From the NCBI GenBank assembly GCA_029778515.1, contig JAKOQD010000315.1, forward strand, positions 1-16,100: a stretch of DNA of 16,100 nucleotides. The letters run 5' to 3'. How positions within the stretch are numbered: position 1 is the first letter of the stretch; the number at the start of each line of letters is the position of its first letter. A program made the translations under genes and the position numbers. The notes beneath the pieces are model-generated. The model saw nothing but the letters and a program-made list of their open reading frames with translations. It had not been told where the DNA came from and did not search any database. Shown here one piece after another: positions 14,494 through 16,100 of the stretch. The DNA is from Actinomycetes bacterium. GTDB lineage: Bacteria > Actinomycetota > Actinomycetes > Propionibacteriales > Propionibacteriaceae.

Positions 14494-14525
14494 AGGACCG
14501 TCGAGACCGACCGCGCCCTCTTGCC

Positions 14526-14978
14526 TCAGGCTCGCGAAGCCGTCCAAGCGGCGATGATCTTGTCGTTCAGGTCGAACATGACCTTCTTCTCCGCCGGCTC
14601 GGCGTGGTCGTGGCCGAGCAGATGCAACAAGCCGTGGATCAGCAGGTAGTCGGCCTCCTCCTCGGGCGTGCGGTTGCTGTCGGCCGCCTGGGCCGCGGTC
14701 ACGGTTGGGCAGAGCACGATGTCGCCCAGCAACCCGAGTGGTGGTTCCTCGTCCGCCTCTGGTGCGCGCATTTCGTCCATCGGGAAGCTGAGCACATCGG
14801 TCGGGCCCGGCTCGTCCATGAACTTCTCGTGGTACGCGCTCATTGTGGCTTCATCCACCAGCAGGATCGACAGTTCGGCCTGGGGATGGATGCGCAGCGC
14901 GGCCAACGCGAACGTCGCCAGTTGCACGAGCCTCTCGGTGTCGACTTCAACGCCGGACTCGTTGTTCAGTTCGATCAT
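14526..14978 (-). CDS. ybeY: Endoribonuclease YbeY (rRNA maturation factor)
   Basis: A 150-residue zinc-dependent single-strand endoribonuclease involved in 16S rRNA 3' maturation and ribosome quality control. The metal-binding motif HGLLHLLGHDH is at 115-125 (His115, His119 and His125), preceded by the conserved TDVLSFPMDE (60-69) and LGDIVLC (84-90). The ATG overlaps the phoH stop as ATGA, and AGGAAG upstream, within the phoH 3' end, provides a ribosome site. phoH-ybeY is a conserved pair. In many actinobacteria a CBS-domain transporter gene and era follow; here the next gene is convergent, so the operon ends after ybeY. Confidence 0.96.
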   Translation of the reverse strand: MIELNNESGVEVDTERLVQLATFALAALRIHPQAELSILLVDEATMSAYHEKFMDEPGPTDVLSFPMDEMRAPEADEEPPLGLLGDIVLCPTVTAAQAADSNRTPEEEADYLLIHGLLHLLGHDHAEPAEKKVMFDLNDKIIAAWTASRA

Positions 14979-15964
14979 CGGCTCTTCCTGGGTTTGGTCG
15001 CTTCGAAGCGGTCGTAGGCAGCAACGATCCGGCCGACCAGGCGGTGGCGGACGACATCATGGCTGGTCAGCCGGCAGAACGCGATGTCATGCACACCGTC
15101 CAGAATCTCCTCGACCGCGGTCAGGCCACTGCGGACGCCGCCCGGCAGGTCGATCTGGGTGACGTCACCGGTGACCACGATCTTCGACCCGAAGCCGAGC
15201 CGGGTCAGGAACATCTTCATCTGCTCCATCGAAGTGTTCTGGGCCTCATCGAGGATGATGAACGCGTCGTTCAGGCTGCGGCCGCGCATGAAGGCCAGCG
15301 GCGCCACCTCGATCGTGCCCGAGGTCAACAACCTCGGCACCGAGTCGGGGTCGATCATGTCGTGCAACGCGTCATAGAGCGGACGCAGGTACGGGTCGAT
15401 CTTGTCGGTCAGGGTGCCCGGCAGGAAACCGAGCCGCTCGCCCGCCTCGATCGCCGGCCGGGTGAGGATGATCCGGTTCACTTCCTTAGCCTGCAGCGCC
15501 TGGACAGCCTTGGCGACGGCCAGGTACGTCTTGCCGGTTCCGGCCGGGCCGATGCCGAACACCACGGTGTGCGCGTCGATCGCGTCGACGTAGCGCTTCT
15601 GGTTCAGCGTCTTCGGCCGGATCGTTTTGCCGCGGCTGGACAGGATGTTCTGGGTGAGCACTTCGGCCGCGCTCACGTCCGGGTTGGCGGTCATGCCCAG
15701 CACCCGTTCCACCGTGTCTGACGCGAGTCCCTGGCCGGTGCGGACGATGGTGATCAGCTCGGTCAGCACATCGGCCGCGACGGTCACCGCGTCCGGTGTG
15801 CCGGTAAAGGTGATCTCGTTGCCGCGGACGTGGATGTCGGCGTCCAGCCCAGTCTCCAGGATGCGCAGGAACTCGTCGCGCGAACCCAGCACCGACACCA
15901 TCGGGATGGAAGCGGGAATAGCGACCCGGCGTTCAGCGATTGCCGCGGTACTCGGTTGGTTCAG
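14975..15964 (-). CDS. phoH: PhoH-like ATPase, probable CTG start
   Basis: A PhoH-family P-loop ATPase of 329 residues if started at the CTG (15962-15964), or 308 from the first ATG (15901). With CTG numbering, Walker A GPAGTGKT is at 139-146 and Walker B FIILDEAQN at 235-243, followed by VVTGDVTQIDLPGG. The N-terminal region has a KH-like RNA-binding segment (DADIHVRGNEITFTG), and GKTIRPKTLNQKRYVDAID precedes the ATPase. It is thought to act as an RNA-linked ATPase or helicase together with YbeY. CTG is preferred because GAGGAGG (15969-15975) lies 4 nt upstream, an in-frame TGA (15974-15976) blocks any longer start, and the extra segment (RRVAIPASIPMVSVLGSRDE) resembles from memory the N-terminus of actinobacterial homologues. 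The ATG at 15901 has no ribosome site. The family is certain; the start is probable. Confidence 0.94.
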   Translation of the reverse strand: MNQPSTAAIAERRVAIPASIPMVSVLGSRDEFLRILETGLDADIHVRGNEITFTGTPDAVTVAADVLTELITIVRTGQGLASDTVERVLGMTANPDVSAAEVLTQNILSSRGKTIRPKTLNQKRYVDAIDAHTVVFGIGPAGTGKTYLAVAKAVQALQAKEVNRIILTRPAIEAGERLGFLPGTLTDKIDPYLRPLYDALHDMIDPDSVPRLLTSGTIEVAPLAFMRGRSLNDAFIILDEAQNTSMEQMKMFLTRLGFGSKIVVTGDVTQIDLPGGVRSGLTAVEEILDGVHDIAFCRLTSHDVVRHRLVGRIVAAYDRFEATKPRKSR

Positions 15965-15968
15965 GGTT

Positions 15969-15975
15969 CCTCCTC
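15969..15975 (-). promoter_or_regulatory. Strong Shine-Dalgarno site supporting the phoH CTG start
   Basis: GAGGAGG on the minus strand, 4 nt before CTG at 15964 and about 67 nt before the first ATG. It is the strongest ribosome-site match in the window, and no other start codon in the phoH frame is in range. Confidence 0.65.
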
Positions 15976-15988
15976 AGGTATCGGGTTC

Positions 15989-15994
15989 ATCGTA
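15989..15994 (-). promoter_or_regulatory. Possible phoH -10 box (TACGAT)
   Basis: TACGAT on the minus strand lies 13 nt upstream of the phoH Shine-Dalgarno site, giving a short leader. Its last two bases are the first two of an ATG that opens a 9-codon frame (15961-15990) ending in a TGA that overlaps the phoH CTG. If TACGAT is the -10 box, that small frame is not transcribed. Confidence 0.35.
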
Positions 15995-16024
15995 CCCAGC
16001 AGCACTGACATCACTCCCCTGGCG

Positions 16025-16054
16025 GTGACGCGGGTGCGTCCGAGCGGAGACAAT
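16025..16054 (+). promoter_or_regulatory. Candidate promoter of the right-edge gene
   Basis: GTGACG (16025-16030) and GACAAT (16049-16054) with an 18-nt spacer, 17 nt upstream of the AGGGAGG ribosome site at 16072-16078. It is divergent from phoH within the 119-bp shared region. Confidence 0.3.
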
Positions 16055-16083
16055 GTCGGACAACCATTTCCAGGGAGGCGTCG

Positions 16084-16100
16084 ATGCCTGCTGCGGGCAC
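16084..16100 (+). CDS. Start of an unidentified plus-strand gene (fragment)
   Basis: ATG CCT GCT GCG GGC (MPAAG) begins at 16084 and runs off the right edge. AGGGAGG at 16072-16078, 5 nt upstream, is a strong Shine-Dalgarno site, so a real gene very probably starts here. Five codons are too few to assign any function. It is divergent from phoH. Confidence 0.6.

Noticed and set aside
1..16100. Search for CRISPR arrays, tRNA or rRNA genes, IS ends, attachment sites, and defence or biosynthetic clusters
   Set aside because: No regularly spaced repeats beyond the three 23-bp units (which have no spacers), no tRNA-like or rRNA-like sequence noticed, and no transposase, nuclease-defence or secondary-metabolite genes. 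The content is core housekeeping.

Overview
The window is GC-rich chromosomal DNA, very probably from an actinobacterium (Actinomycetota). The gene content and order match the conserved actinobacterial neighbourhood ftsY-smc-mutM-rnc-rpmF-DUF177-sepIVA-coaD-rsmD-recG-rpmB. Further signs are the mycobacterial-type RNase J, GTG starts with TANNNT boxes just upstream, and hairpin terminators without a T-tract. I lean towards Propionibacteriales, but this is inference from general resemblance.

Layout. Almost everything is on the minus strand, so it reads from right to left. At the far right (15.96-14.5 kb) phoH and ybeY form an overlapping pair. A single plus-strand GNAT acetyltransferase gene (13941-14471) converges on ybeY and diverges from rnj, the RNase J gene (12101-13783). 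Next come rpmB (bL28) with a structured leader, a 96-residue membrane protein, recG, and a 270-bp intergenic stretch holding a tandem repeat and a REP-like hairpin. The compact series rsmD-coaD-sepIVA follows. A second series starts from its own promoter: DUF177(YceD)-rpmF-rnc-mutM, then a GtrA-like membrane gene, smc, an 81-residue membrane protein and the N-terminus of ftsY, which runs off the left edge. A plus-strand gene of unknown function begins in the last 17 bases.

Functionally this is core housekeeping: chromosome organisation (SMC), repair (MutM, RecG), RNA and ribosome maturation (RNase III, RNase J, YbeY, RsmD, bL28, bL32, YceD), coenzyme A synthesis (CoaD), division and envelope (SepIVA-like protein, GtrA-like protein) and protein targeting (FtsY). 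I see no phage, IS, CRISPR, defence or biosynthetic cluster, and no clearly undescribed system. The notable signals are non-coding or concern gene starts: two copies of a REP-like palindrome, one attached to a 23-bp tandem repeat; a nearly continuous hairpin of about 70 bp between rnj and rpmB; a probable CTG start for phoH; an rnc gene with no ordinary start outside rpmF; and a consistent TANNNT-(6-8 nt)-GTG arrangement at many genes that lack a Shine-Dalgarno site, implying leaderless transcripts.
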